From Takakia lepidozioides (Eukaryota; Streptophyta; Takakiopsida; Takakiales; Takakiaceae): DNA of 64,000 nucleotides. The stretch is taken from the NCBI GenBank assembly GCA_030704615.1, contig CM060734.1:23622001-23686000 (forward strand). Reading direction: 5' to 3'. Shown here one piece after another: positions 21,773 to 31,969 of the stretch. Below the pieces are notes generated by a model, which was given only the letters and a program-made list of their open reading frames with translations, had not been told where the DNA came from and searched no databases. Position 1 is the first letter of the stretch. Every line of letters begins with the position of its first letter. The position numbers and the translations under genes are program-made.

Positions 21773-22605
21773 GTTGCCTTAGGATAAATGATACCATGGC
21801 AACTTACTGACCAGTTGGAATGAACAATTCAGACCCTGTGTGTTTTCTATAAATGGGTTGATGGCCTGTAAATTTGATCACAACCTATTATGGTAATGAT
21901 ATCACTGCCCCAGACCTTGAACCTGGTCTTGGGGCTGATAACATGATGTGGGAGCACCACCGATGCGCTTACACACCTGCCCCAGATCTGAACCAGATCA
22001 TAGGGCAAGAAGCATGGTGTCAGGAACTGACTTGATGTTTATTTTAGGGCAGACTGGTTCTATATGATCATGAATGGCTTTCCTAAGCTGAACAGATATT
22101 TCTTGCTATGAAAAGTGGTCAATGGTTCCTTATTTGGACATGGACACTTGCTGATCAATCACCCTGATATGGCATTATACAAAGAACCCAAACCTGAACT
22201 AGGTTATGGGCCAAAAAAGTATAGTGGATCTGGTTAAGACACAGTGTGTAAGATTCCAATATAAACAGGTTGTAGCATTGAAGTGGTGATGATGATAAAC
22301 AAAGGAAAACTGGAATCTAGCTTCCAGACCCTCTTTTCAATCATATGTGGCACAGTTAAGCAACTTGAAACAATATTTTCTTGCTATGTGCAGTGGTAAA
22401 TGGATATCTATATGTTCCCACCCCCCCCCACCCAGGGATTTCATGGACTTTGAAGTCTGGGATTTGTCGTAAAGCTGACTTGTGAATGAAGAATGGTTGA
22501 TAATGCCTTGTTATGAGGCTGATTTGTCATTAATTTTACAATGACCTTGTCAGGTCTTTGTCCATGTCTCGACAAGACATAAGTATCTTCCCTCCCTCTC
22601 CCTCT
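21773..22605 (-). repeat. Repeat family F, inverted copy
   Basis: Noncoding sequence that is the reverse complement of 34860-35690. Shared landmarks are GGCAACTTACTGACC, the GACCTTGAACCTGGTC block and a poly-C tract at about 22420. It abuts the 3' LTR of element 1 directly. No reading frame is conserved between copies. Confidence 0.8.
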
Positions 22606-22637
22606 CCCTCTCTCTTTTTAACTTTTTCTGCAGAGGG

Positions 22638-23333
22638 GTGAACTCCGAGGTTAAGAAAACCATGCTTTGTCGCATTATTAGACCCTTGGAGTACGGATCT
22701 GCAATATGGGTTGATAAATCTGACTTAGAGGCTGTAGTGTTCAAAGCCATGTCTGTTGCCATGAGATTGTCTGATGAAAATGAAGTTAGGCAAAAAACTT
22801 CCATGAACTTGTTTCTAGTCAGTGACATGGGGGAGGACATCTTGGATGACCTCAAGGGTCTACCCACTCTTGGCACTAGACTGAAATTTAAACTCAGGGC
22901 AGGAAGCCTACCTTTGAACAACAAACAGAAGCAGAGAGGAAAGGGAGAGTGCAATTGCCCGTTGTGTGGGCAATCTGAAGACAGTACTCATTTTCTGATA
23001 CACTGTCCGGGGTTCTCTCACCAAAGAGACGCTCTCTTCAAATCTATAAAGGGAATTGTGCCTGTACCTCTGTTTACCAACTTTGAAAGTCTCAAGGCTG
23101 AGCCAAAAGCCCTCCTGAGGCCTAGTTATTGGGCAAATCACACACAACAGATTGATGCTTGTGTGAAGGGATTTCTAGAGGATATCTGGAAAACCCGGAT
23201 TAATTCTATATATGAAGGTAAGTCTTACTACCAACGTCAGCCCCTGACAGAGGCAGCTTCTGTCCCTTTTGTTTCCGCTCAAACTGGGCGCGGGGTCAAT
23301 GGCCACAAGGCTACGACAAACAACGTCTTATGA
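22638..23333 (+). pseudogene. LINE retrotransposon ORF2, C-terminal fragment
   Basis: A 231-codon frame with no RT catalytic core. It contains CPLCGQSEDSTHFLIHCPGF at about residues 109-128, the CCHC-like zinc motif found after RT in plant LINE ORF2 proteins and in related host proteins, followed by a short helix-rich tail. The tail's distance to a T-rich stretch and A-rich GCAAAAAAAAG at about 23396 fits a LINE 3' end. The start is arbitrary because the upstream part is missing: the frame begins where repeat F stops. Confidence 0.6.
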
Positions 23334-23424
23334 GTACAACCTTTTTTACTTTTTCTGCACCCTTTCTCCCTTGTGGTTTGTTTATTTTTGTGAGCAGCAA
23401 AAAAAAGAGGGAGAGAGCAAGAAA

Positions 23425-23708
23425 TATCTGTTCAGCTAAGGAAAGCCATTCATGATCACATAGAACCAGTCTGCCCTAAAATAAACATCAAGTCAGTTCC
23501 TGACACCATGCTTCTTGCCCTATGAGCTGGTTCAGATCTGGGGCAGGTGTGTATGCGCATTGGTGGTGCTCCCACATCATGTTATCAGCCCCAAGACCAG
23601 GTTCAAGGTCTGGGGCAATGATATCATTACCATAATAGGTTGTGATCAAATTTACAGGCCATCAACCCATTCATAGAAACACACAGGGTCTGAATTGCTC
23701 ATTCCAAC
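23425..23708 (+). repeat. Repeat family F, direct copy
   Basis: Matches 35345-35640 in the same orientation and is inverted relative to 21810-22110, so the LINE fragment lies between inverted arms. It ends where LTR sequence of the TGTAGTGTG family starts. Confidence 0.8.
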
Positions 23709-24376
23709 TCCCTTCACCTGGCTTGAGCACAAATTACCTAGTTGTTCCCTGCTATCCTCTAGCAAGCCCTAAGCTACCCATTCACCATAGCAGCGACGGC
23801 ACCGCCTATTAACTGATTGCTCCATCGCATGCCACGCCGATCTCCCTGTAAGCATATCCTCCAGAAATTGATCATTACCAAGAAGATGGCGGCACCGCTT
23901 TCCCCGCTGCACAGATTACCAGGCTGTGCCCTTATCCTCTACATTAATACTTCCCTTAATGCAAGCCAGATGCCCCAGTGTAGATGCAATCGCCCTTGAC
24001 ACAATGCCCTGCTAATTCCACTGTTCGCAGCATCTGCTCAGAGCCCCCGTCATCTGCCCCTTCGTCTTCCTCGTCCCGCGTTTCTAGGGTAACCGTCAGT
24101 GACGAAAGTCATCCACTTTCATGAACGGAAAACGTGCTAGGTTTCATTAACAGAGTCAATCACAAATTCATTGCATCCTTGGCACTGGATCCTTCGTCCT
24201 CGTTCCTGGGAGTCATCCAGTAAGCATGGATGTAATCCATTCATCATCCGGAAGAAAATACGCCTGGTCACGACTTAGCCACTTTCATCCTGGCCAAGAG
24301 TTCCCCATCGTTCCCATGATGTAACTTAAAAACATGTATGGAATAAATTGCAGGGACAACTCAACCTATTTTCACA
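23709..24376 (+). repeat. LTR fragment, TGTAGTGTG retrotransposon family
   Basis: Matches the end of the 2.5-kb LTR at 42934-45475 (from about 44706) and has the same end, CTATTTTCACA. Its 5' part is missing. A primer-binding-site-like TTGGTACCAGGGCC follows at 24377, similar to the initiator-tRNA-Met site TGGTATCAGAGC. Confidence 0.75.
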
Positions 24377-24481
24377 TTGGTACCAGGGCCCTTTCTTTTG
24401 TAGAAATGCAGAATCTCGGTGAACAAAAATTTCAATGTCACTCCCCTGCATTCATACTACATATGTAGTGTGTCTTCCTTT
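24377..24481 (+). other. Leader of TGTAGTGTG-family element
   Basis: Primer site and about 95 bp of leader shared with 45476-45572. Shared sequence ends just after the palindrome ACTACATATGTAGT at about 24459-24472; beyond it the two copies carry unrelated sequence. Confidence 0.6.
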
Positions 24482-26221
24482 TTAAGTGTCAGGGTCCTCA
24501 CTGACCACCTTCACCGGCTGAACACCTATTGCTGGTATGAAAGGTTTCAAATTACGCCTACTTCTTACCCATTCCTTGCCTGCTCTATCTTTCAGCCTGC
24601 ACCATCGGCCAGCTTCCCTTCCATGATCATAAGGTATACCCAACAGGTACAGCGTGTAAATTCCACATCCGTTTCTGCTCCACAGTTCCTTGAAAATGTC
24701 TGCAGGGATATCTTCACCACTTTCGAGGTCTGAAAAGCTGGCACACCCATTTAGAACATAAGTGAACGAGATCCTATCGGGTTTCAACCCCTCTGGTCTC
24801 ACTTTTTCGCAGATCTTCAAGGTCTCCTTACCAGATCCGTGCTTGGCATACCCTGCCGTCATTATATCCCATGTAGACACATCTCGTTCAGGTGCCTCTT
24901 CAACCACTTGCCGTGCATCCATGATGCTCCAACATTTGGCATCCCTGTCCACGAGGGAAGTGCCCAAGATGATACTAGGCACAATTCCAGTTTCAATGAT
25001 ATCAGCATGGGTCTCCTTGCCTTTTCCCAGGGCTGCCAAGTTCGCACATGCATTGCAAACACACTGGAACGTCACCTGGTTAGGCTTCACCCTTTCATTT
25101 CCAAAATCTGTAGACAGCTCATTGTTTCTATATTGAATTACCTCTGCTGGTATATCCCTAACTGCAATGGATGATCTCCTTGTGCCTTGCCACCACCCTT
25201 GACACCATTTGCCCTCTTTTCTTGGCGGATCTGTTCCCGGATGAACCACCTCATTGTCACGCATCTTCTCTTTGTGACCCTCTTCCACATAATGCAAGCC
25301 TTTGCATGTCCAAATTCCCGGCTTCCACACATGGTTTTCTGCTCCTTTGCATGCCCTAATGACTTCTCCACTCTTCAGGTCATCATGCGTAAGCTTAGGT
25401 GTTGTCAGGTCTCGATCTTCCAGGTTTGCCCCTCTCCTTTTCACCACTTCTTCCATCATTGGAGTGACCTGTAAGCTTTTTCCTCCTAGACAGATTTCTT
25501 CTCCAATCTGCAGGGCCTCTCCCTTGCATGAATCCTCCAACACTTGATACCGCATGTTCCCTTTATCTCTCCCAACATTTGTCAATGGTCCAACATCCAA
25601 AGAAGCTTCAATTGCCTCTTCTTTGTCCTGAATTGGGGTACCTGGTGTCCCCATGAACACGTCGCTGACTGATGACGTACTCAACTCCAAAAGTAGCTAG
25701 AGCCATTGCAGCTCTGCATGAAGATGCTTGTTATCACCACGGAGCTCATCCACACACTCTTCTTTGGCCCCTTTCAGCTCTCGGTCAGCTTTCTCAAGGG
25801 AAAACCGTAAATGTTGATTTTCCATGACCAGGTTCTCCGCCTGGACTTCAGTTTCTCTCCGTAGGCCTAGGGCAGCTACAACGTCATCTTGTGCATCTTT
25901 CACCTTTAATTGCTCTTCCACCAAGTCTATTCTTAATTGAGATGCAACTTCTCTCAGTTCCCCAAGCTCCCGCACTTTCACCTGAAGGTTGTGTACAACA
26001 TTCCGTGTCTCCTCCTGTGCAACTGCAAGTCTGGTATGCAGCTCATTGAGTTCCTCTCCCGTAGCCAGAGATGCTTCTCCAAGCTCCAACAGCATATGAG
26101 TTGAGCTGCCTTTGAGGTTCATGGGTGACCCTGACATCCTTGTGTCCAAATACCCTCTCTTTACAGGTGTGAGGATAAAGTCAAGCTCACTGTTGCCACA
26201 GCCGCCATGTTGCGAGAACAT
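24482..26221 (-). pseudogene. Coiled-coil/PPR-like reading frame, antisense cargo
   Basis: One frame from 26221 to 24482, broken by a single TAG at 25697-25699 where a Gln codon would fit. The first 170 codons form a heptad-rich coiled coil (LNELHTRLAVAQEETRNV and onward). The second part ends in recognisable PPR repeats: VKPNQVTFQCVCNACANLAA, SLVDRDAKCWSIMDARQVV and DVSTWDIMTAGYAKHGSGK, with many substitutions at consensus positions. PPR proteins bind organellar RNA. This copy has lost key residues and lies inside repeats, so it is probably a captured and decayed fragment. It is antisense to the flanking LTR. The 26221 start is uncertain because the frame joins the tandem-repeat frame upstream through a frameshift. 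Confidence 0.55.
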
Positions 26222-26835
26222 CCTGGTATCTGAGACCTGTTGTCCTCCTCATCCCCCATCACACTCATCCTTCTCGGGAAAACACTAATCCTTGGTGATT
26301 TGACAACATCATGCCCAAACTCCCCAAGTATGTCTTGATCCAGGTGTGCATCTTGATCTAGACCCTTTCTCGTTTGAGCAAGCAATGTACATTCTGCCTC
26401 CACCCATTCCATCTGATCTGCCCAAGACTCCTTGTCATCTTCCTCTCTCATGACACTCACTCCACAGGTTGTACCACCAATCCTTGGTGAGTTGGCAACG
26501 CTATGCCCACACTCCCCAAGTATGTCTTGATCCAGGTGTGCATCTTGCTCTAGACCCTTTCTCGTTTGAGCAAGCAATGTACACTCTTCCTCCACCCATT
26601 CCATCAGATCTGCCCAAGACTCCTTGTTATCTTCCTCTCTCATGACACTCACTCCACAGGTTGTACCACCAATCCTTGGTGAGTTGGCAACGCTATGCCC
26701 ACACTCCCCAAGTATGTCTTGATCCAGGTGTGCATCTTGATCCAGACCCTTTCTCGTTTGAGCAAGCAACGTACACTCTTCCTCCACCCATCCCATCAGA
26801 TCTGCCCAAGACTCCTTGTCAGCTTCCTCTCTCAT
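26161..26835 (-). pseudogene. Reading frame with three 64-residue tandem repeats
   Basis: A 224-codon frame built from just over three copies of a 64-codon (192-bp) unit beginning MREEDDKESWADLMEWVEEE and containing CTLLAQTRKG and DAHLDQDILGE. No known domain. It ends in a frame that overlaps the coiled-coil/PPR frame by 60 bp, and one base change near 26200 would join them. It starts 4 bp from the LTR of Ty3 element 2, so its upstream part may have been lost to that insertion. Confidence 0.5.
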
Positions 26836-26838
26836 GAC

Positions 26839-27698
26839 TGATAACGGCTATGCTACGAGGGACAGACAACGAGGGTCGCAACGGGACATACTGGGTAGTG
26901 ATGGACGTACACTACCTGAGCCACAGGCAGAGACGGCTAAGTATGCGGCACTTAGCCAATGGCGGGACAAGGGTACATTACCACGAGAGCAGTAGTGGGT
27001 AGTGTAGTAACCGTGAGCCGTGAACCACGATATCACACGGTCACGTTAGCATCGGCTTTAACCAATAGAGGGAGTAGTGGACCGCTTACCACTATTGCTC
27101 ATGACCACTACAACGAGCCACTTTTTAGCAAACCTTTTAGGTTGCGTAGGCAGTTAGGCAAACTGTCATTAACGACCGCAGGCTGTAACGGCTCTTTCAA
27201 GCATAGTATAAAAAGACTGCACGCAACTTAGAGTGTGTGTAATATGAGTAGGAGTATCAGTGATCAATGTGTACTTCTGTGATGATGTGACGAACTCTGA
27301 AGTAAAGCCATGCTATTCGAAGTATCTCTGTGTAGAGTGAATGTGAGATGGAGAGAATGTGCATTATGAGATAACGTGAGATGGTGAGAATGTGTATCAT
27401 CTCAGAATAGTTCTTGTTTTATCTTGACTACCATCTGCTTGTATGAACATAGAGGCTTCAGTCTTTTCGACTAAGATCTTTTATGCTAAAGAGACTGTAG
27501 ATTGGGCTTAATCAATAGGATTAAGCAGCTTGCAGGGATATGGCTTCATACGACGTTCATGGTTTAGCTATCCTTAAAATGATTACTTCGTAATCGTTTC
27601 TGGAAGCATACCGTCGGTCAACCTCTGTTGCATGTCTTAGGAAATGGGCAGTAGTGTTGATAGCCTATTTTGTCTAAGTCATAAACCAGCGGTTAACA
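26839..27698 (+). repeat. 5' LTR of Ty3 element 2
   Basis: About 860 bp, starting TGATAACGGCTATG and ending GGTTAACA, directly before the primer site. No second copy lies in the window, so the start is set by the TG dinucleotide where the upstream reading frame ends. Confidence 0.7.
27207..27214 (+). promoter_or_regulatory. TATA box in LTR of element 2
   Basis: TATAAAAA in a suitable LTR position would start transcription near 27235-27240, giving a U3 of about 400 bp and R-U5 of about 460 bp. Confidence 0.55.
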
Positions 27699-27718
27699 TT
27701 TGGCGACCATACTGGGGA
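27699..27718 (+). promoter_or_regulatory. Primer-binding site, element 2
   Basis: TTTGGCGACCATACTGGGGA, the same as in element 3 and one base different from element 1. Confidence 0.75.
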
Positions 27719-27726
27719 CTTACGGT

Positions 27727-28098
27727 ATGTTGAGTTCAAAAGTACTCAAAGAAGGATGGTTACTCAGTGATTTCTTGAAATCACGACAGAACAAGTCAAT
27801 AGAAGCAAAGGAATGGAAAACATTCCTGGGAAAATTTCATGGTTTACCAAAAGCAATACAACAGAAAATCTTTCTTTCAGTCGCGAAAGAAGATGACAAA
27901 TGGGGATTGAAGGGAGGAGTGATTAGTATTATACGAGCACCTTGGGAATGTAGGATTAGAAGTGAAGAGTGGTTGTCTCGTCTAGCTCTACTGATTACTC
28001 TAACACCAATCAGAAAAGTTTGCTACACTAGTTATATTTTCAGAGAAGGATGTTCAAATTTTGAATATTGTCACACGATCATAGAAGCAGTAGAGTAA
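27727..28098 (+). CDS. ORF0 of Ty3 element 2
   Basis: A 124-codon frame from an ATG just after the primer site (MLSSKVLKEGW). It matches ORF0 of elements 1 and 3 in layout: a FLGKFHGLPKAIQQKIFLSV segment, WGLKGGVISI and a PIRKV segment. It is shorter at the C-terminus (TAA-type end near VE), so it may be truncated. Unlike elements 1 and 3 the start is outside the LTR. Confidence 0.5.
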   Translation: MLSSKVLKEGWLLSDFLKSRQNKSIEAKEWKTFLGKFHGLPKAIQQKIFLSVAKEDDKWGLKGGVISIIRAPWECRIRSEEWLSRLALLITLTPIRKVCYTSYIFREGCSNFEYCHTIIEAVE

Positions 28099-28330
28099 TC
28101 AATACCCAAAGACTTATTGCAAGTCAGATACACTGAAAAAGACAGATGGTATTATTGTGCCCATTAAAGTTCGGTGATCAATCAGTAAAAAGGAAAATTA
28201 AGTCGTAATACGGATTCTTGCAAGATAGGATAAATCTTGAAGAAAGGGTAGAGACACTATAAATTTTCTTTACTGACATACCAAGACTGTTTAAAGGGTA
28301 CCGAAAAGGAATTCTACATATGATGTGGGA

Positions 28331-29581
28331 ATGAATGAGGAAATTAAAGAAAAAGCTAAACAAGACAAAGCTGAACGAATAGAGAAATATGCTGCAGAAA
28401 GGGAGGCTCGGTTAAGAGAAGAATTTCCAGAATTACAGAACTTGAAAATTATTCAAGGTGAGACATCAAACAGTGATAAACCAGAAGATCAGGAAATCGG
28501 ATCGGTAGGAAGTGGGAACACTACACCAGAAGAAGTTGCCAGTAATATACTTGGTGAATGGTTACCACAAGAAAGATCTGAAGGACCTTCCACAGTAACA
28601 AGCCCAAATCGAGGTTTTGCTGAAATATTAGAAGAAAGATTTGAGAACATTTTGAGTGAAGAAGGTGAAAGAAGTGAAAGCACTTCTCTAGAAAGGATAA
28701 CCAGAACTGCACTCAAAGCTTTTAAAGATTCATTAAGCTTAGTAGGGACAACAGCTGGAAGACGACTATCATTGGGACAAGGACCTCGTAGCTTTGAATC
28801 ACTGTTTGGAAAAAAAACACCAACACCACCACAGCCAGCAGCAGCGGGACCATCCCAGTTTGGACAACCAGTTGCACCGGCTGCACCGATGGCTTTAGCA
28901 GCAAGCAAAACCAGACCATCATTTCCTTTATATAATGGGAAATTTGATCCAGATATCCATCTTAATCAATTTGAAAACATGTGCACCATTTACAATGAAG
29001 CATCAGACCAAGAGAAGATCCGACTATTTCCTTGTTCAATGGCCCGGAAAGGCATTGAATGGTTGGCAACTTTCCCAGCCAATCACTTTGCGAATTGGGC
29101 AGATATGAGGGCTGCGTTTCAAGAAAGATATAGATCCAACAAATCCACGTCTGAAATCTTCACAGGATTACAGAACCTAAGACAGAAAAAGAAAGAATTG
29201 GTAGTCGACTACCTGGAGAGGATGAAGACTCTGATCAGGAAACTACCTCAAGCACCAGGGGATGATTTGCAAAAATCATGGTTCATCAATGGACTTCGTC
29301 CTGAATACGTAACCATGGTTACAGTCATTCCTAACAACACTTTGGCTGAAGCAGTAGGGACTGCAAAGAAGTTGGAATTGGGATTCCATCAGAGCAGAAG
29401 CAAAGATTCCAAGGATCTCTTGGAAGAAGAAGACTCTGATGATGAAGAAAAGCCCAAGCAAAAGAAGAAAGAAGTGATTGACAAAACCACTTTGGATCAG
29501 AATATAGCAGAGGCTATCAAGAATTTTAAAGATGAAGGGCCACGAAAGGCAACATGGTGTCACAAATGCGGGACTGCATGA
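28331..29581 (+). CDS. Gag of Ty3 element 2
   Basis: A 416-codon frame from ATG 28331 (MNEEIKEKAKQDKAERI). It has a charged N-terminal helix, a Ser/Thr/Pro linker, the capsid region (TRPSFPLYNGKFDPDIHLNQFENM through ELVVDYLERMKTLIRKLP) and an acidic, Lys-rich linker. It stops at TGA 29579-29581 in the first zinc knuckle (CHKCGTA, stop, HLTTKC), where Trp or Arg would be expected, so Gag is cut from the second knuckle and Pol. It is the best-preserved Gag in the window. Confidence 0.82.
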   Translation: MNEEIKEKAKQDKAERIEKYAAEREARLREEFPELQNLKIIQGETSNSDKPEDQEIGSVGSGNTTPEEVASNILGEWLPQERSEGPSTVTSPNRGFAEILEERFENILSEEGERSESTSLERITRTALKAFKDSLSLVGTTAGRRLSLGQGPRSFESLFGKKTPTPPQPAAAGPSQFGQPVAPAAPMALAASKTRPSFPLYNGKFDPDIHLNQFENMCTIYNEASDQEKIRLFPCSMARKGIEWLATFPANHFANWADMRAAFQERYRSNKSTSEIFTGLQNLRQKKKELVVDYLERMKTLIRKLPQAPGDDLQKSWFINGLRPEYVTMVTVIPNNTLAEAVGTAKKLELGFHQSRSKDSKDLLEEEDSDDEEKPKQKKKEVIDKTTLDQNIAEAIKNFKDEGPRKATWCHKCGTA

Positions 29582-29602
29582 CACCTGACAACAAAATGCC
29601 AT

Positions 29603-31969
29603 ATGAAGGACAAATATTATGATATTTGTCATATGAACAATCATAATACCAGCCATTATATTTACAACCAACGGGCCAAGAAGACTGGGTGCACACGAGA
29701 GGTGGGGGTACACCAAGTCCAAATCCGACGGGGAGGATTGGACGAACCAAGACGATACAATATGGGTAATCGTTATCAGAGGCCACGAAATGAATATCCA
29801 CCAAGGGATAGGGAACATCAACCCATAAACAAAGAAAGCACGAGATGCCACTATTGCAAGAAAGAGGGACACTGGAAACATGAATGCCAGTTGCGAATCA
29901 AGCATGAGGCAGAAGTGGGAAACATGGAAGCCGGACCAAGTGTAGCCGTAAGTGTGATAACCCCTGTAGTGGATACCCTTGCGGTAACCCGAACTCAGGC
30001 CAAGCAACAGAAACCTCCAGATAAGGAGATTGAAGAAGAACGGAGACAATATCCAGAAAGTGCAGCATGGCAGGAGGAAAAGAGCTTACACCAGGAAGTA
30101 AGTAAAGTCATAGCTCAAATGCAAGAGGGAACCTATATACCTTCTGGAGAGCCAACTCCAGATAAGCAAATCAGACCAACGGTGAAGACCATGAATACAA
30201 CCACGGAAACAGAATTGGCTGAAGTAATTTGCCAGACCAAGACCCAAATTACCATTGGACAATTATTAAAAATTGCCCCACATTGCAAGAAAACTTTATT
30301 TCGGGCAATTGAGGCATTGACCCCCACACAAAAACAAACACCAACACCAGAGGTTTACACGATTAAACCCACAACTATAAGACAAACTCCAGATTACGAC
30401 GAAGTAATACCTGTAATACAAGTACGTATTGGACGGAAGATGGTAACGAATGTACTCATCGATGGAGGATCCGGAGTGAATATCATGACAGAAAAGATGA
30501 AGAAGTCATTAGGATTGGGGCACATGGAACCTGCTCCATTCACGGTACGAATGGCTGATCAACGAGAAGTACAATCATTGGGGATCATCAGACTTTTTGC
30601 AATGGAAGTAGCAGGACTAGTATACGAAATATCAGTAACCATTCTCAGAATGGAGGATGTGGCAGAGGGATATTCACTACTACTTGGCCGACCATGGTTA
30701 ACACAAGCCCAATCACACCACGATTGGGGAAGTCAGACTCTCACAATCAAAAGGGGAGCAGAACAAGTCACCATCACGACGAAGCAACGAGGTACCATTC
30801 CACGAGAGAAACGACCTTACATAGTGGAAGAATATGATTGGTCCAGTGGACTGTCGGATGAAGAAGAAGCCACAGTATACGCAGCACACCCACAGTTGGA
30901 ACCTATTGGACAACTAATGGTCAAGCATACCACAACAGTAGGATGTCACATGGTGAACACCCAAGGAGAACCAAATACTTCGAGAACTGAAGATCCAGAG
31001 GAAGAAGCGATGGACACACCTCAACACCCGACCCGGTTCTATCAAGAAAGGGAAGAAGACATTCAAATTAGTGAAGTACCTGCCACAATTGCAAGCATCG
31101 GACAAGAGATTGCAGGATGGACAGTAACGGAAGAAACTCACTTGATTCAAGTGAATCTGGGAACAGTGGAAGAACCACAGATAATACGAGTAAGTGCAGG
31201 TCTTGAAGAATCATTTCTACAAGAAGCCACCGCATTATTCACTGAATACAAGGATGTATTTGCCTGGAACTACAAAGAGTTGAAGGGTATACCTTCTAAC
31301 ATCTATCAGCACCGAATTGAATTGGAAGTTGACACAAAACCAATTCGTCAGAACCGTTACAGAATGAACCCCAACTATGCAGCTAAAGTTTGGGAAGAAA
31401 TCAAGAAGTTACTGGATGCAGGATTCATATACCCAGTAGAGACACCACAATGGTTATTGCCCATTGTGATAGTACCCAAGAAAAATGGAAAACTACGAGT
31501 GTGCGTGGACTACCGCAAGTTAAACGCAGGAACCAAGAAAGACCCTTTTCCACTACCTTTCACTGAAATAGTGTTGGACACAGTGGCTGAACATGAGATG
31601 TACTCATTCATGGATGGGTTTAGTGGGTACAACCAAGTGCAGATGGCAGAAGAAGACCGAGAAAAGACCGCATTCATCACTGAATGGGGAGCATATGCTT
31701 ACAAAGTCATGCCATTTGGACTTTGCAATGCACCAGCCACATTTCAACGAGCAGTATGTGAGATATTCAAGAACTATCTCAATGATTTTATGCAGGTATT
31801 TTTGGATGATTTCAGTGTCTTTGGACAGAAATCCAAACATTTGGCACAATTAAAACTTTGCCTACAAGCCTGCAGAAACAATAGAGTAAGTCTCAACCCA
31901 GAAAAATGTACATTCTGTGTGAATTCAGGATTATTATTGGGATTGTGTGCCAACAGGGAATTCTGGTAG
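29603..31969 (+). CDS. Nucleocapsid end, protease and RT of element 2
   Basis: A 788-codon frame continuing Gag beyond the TGA. It has a second CCHC knuckle (CHYCKKEGHWKHEC), an acidic linker, the retropepsin core VLIDGGSGVN, then RT with SFMDGFSGY and the FLDDF box. RT breaks at about 31940-31969 by a frameshift (the frame ends LLLGLCANREFW). The motifs match element 1 throughout, which supports one Gag-Pol frame in the ancestor. Confidence 0.85.
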   Translation: MKDKYYDICHMNNHNTSHYIYNQRAKKTGCTREVGVHQVQIRRGGLDEPRRYNMGNRYQRPRNEYPPRDREHQPINKESTRCHYCKKEGHWKHECQLRIKHEAEVGNMEAGPSVAVSVITPVVDTLAVTRTQAKQQKPPDKEIEEERRQYPESAAWQEEKSLHQEVSKVIAQMQEGTYIPSGEPTPDKQIRPTVKTMNTTTETELAEVICQTKTQITIGQLLKIAPHCKKTLFRAIEALTPTQKQTPTPEVYTIKPTTIRQTPDYDEVIPVIQVRIGRKMVTNVLIDGGSGVNIMTEKMKKSLGLGHMEPAPFTVRMADQREVQSLGIIRLFAMEVAGLVYEISVTILRMEDVAEGYSLLLGRPWLTQAQSHHDWGSQTLTIKRGAEQVTITTKQRGTIPREKRPYIVEEYDWSSGLSDEEEATVYAAHPQLEPIGQLMVKHTTTVGCHMVNTQGEPNTSRTEDPEEEAMDTPQHPTRFYQEREEDIQISEVPATIASIGQEIAGWTVTEETHLIQVNLGTVEEPQIIRVSAGLEESFLQEATALFTEYKDVFAWNYKELKGIPSNIYQHRIELEVDTKPIRQNRYRMNPNYAAKVWEEIKKLLDAGFIYPVETPQWLLPIVIVPKKNGKLRVCVDYRKLNAGTKKDPFPLPFTEIVLDTVAEHEMYSFMDGFSGYNQVQMAEEDREKTAFITEWGAYAYKVMPFGLCNAPATFQRAVCEIFKNYLNDFMQVFLDDFSVFGQKSKHLAQLKLCLQACRNNRVSLNPEKCTFCVNSGLLLGLCANREFW

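Noticed and set aside
24482-25690. A functional PPR gene
   Set aside because: PPR consensus residues are widely substituted, only about three repeats are recognisable, a TAG cuts the frame and it lies within repeats.
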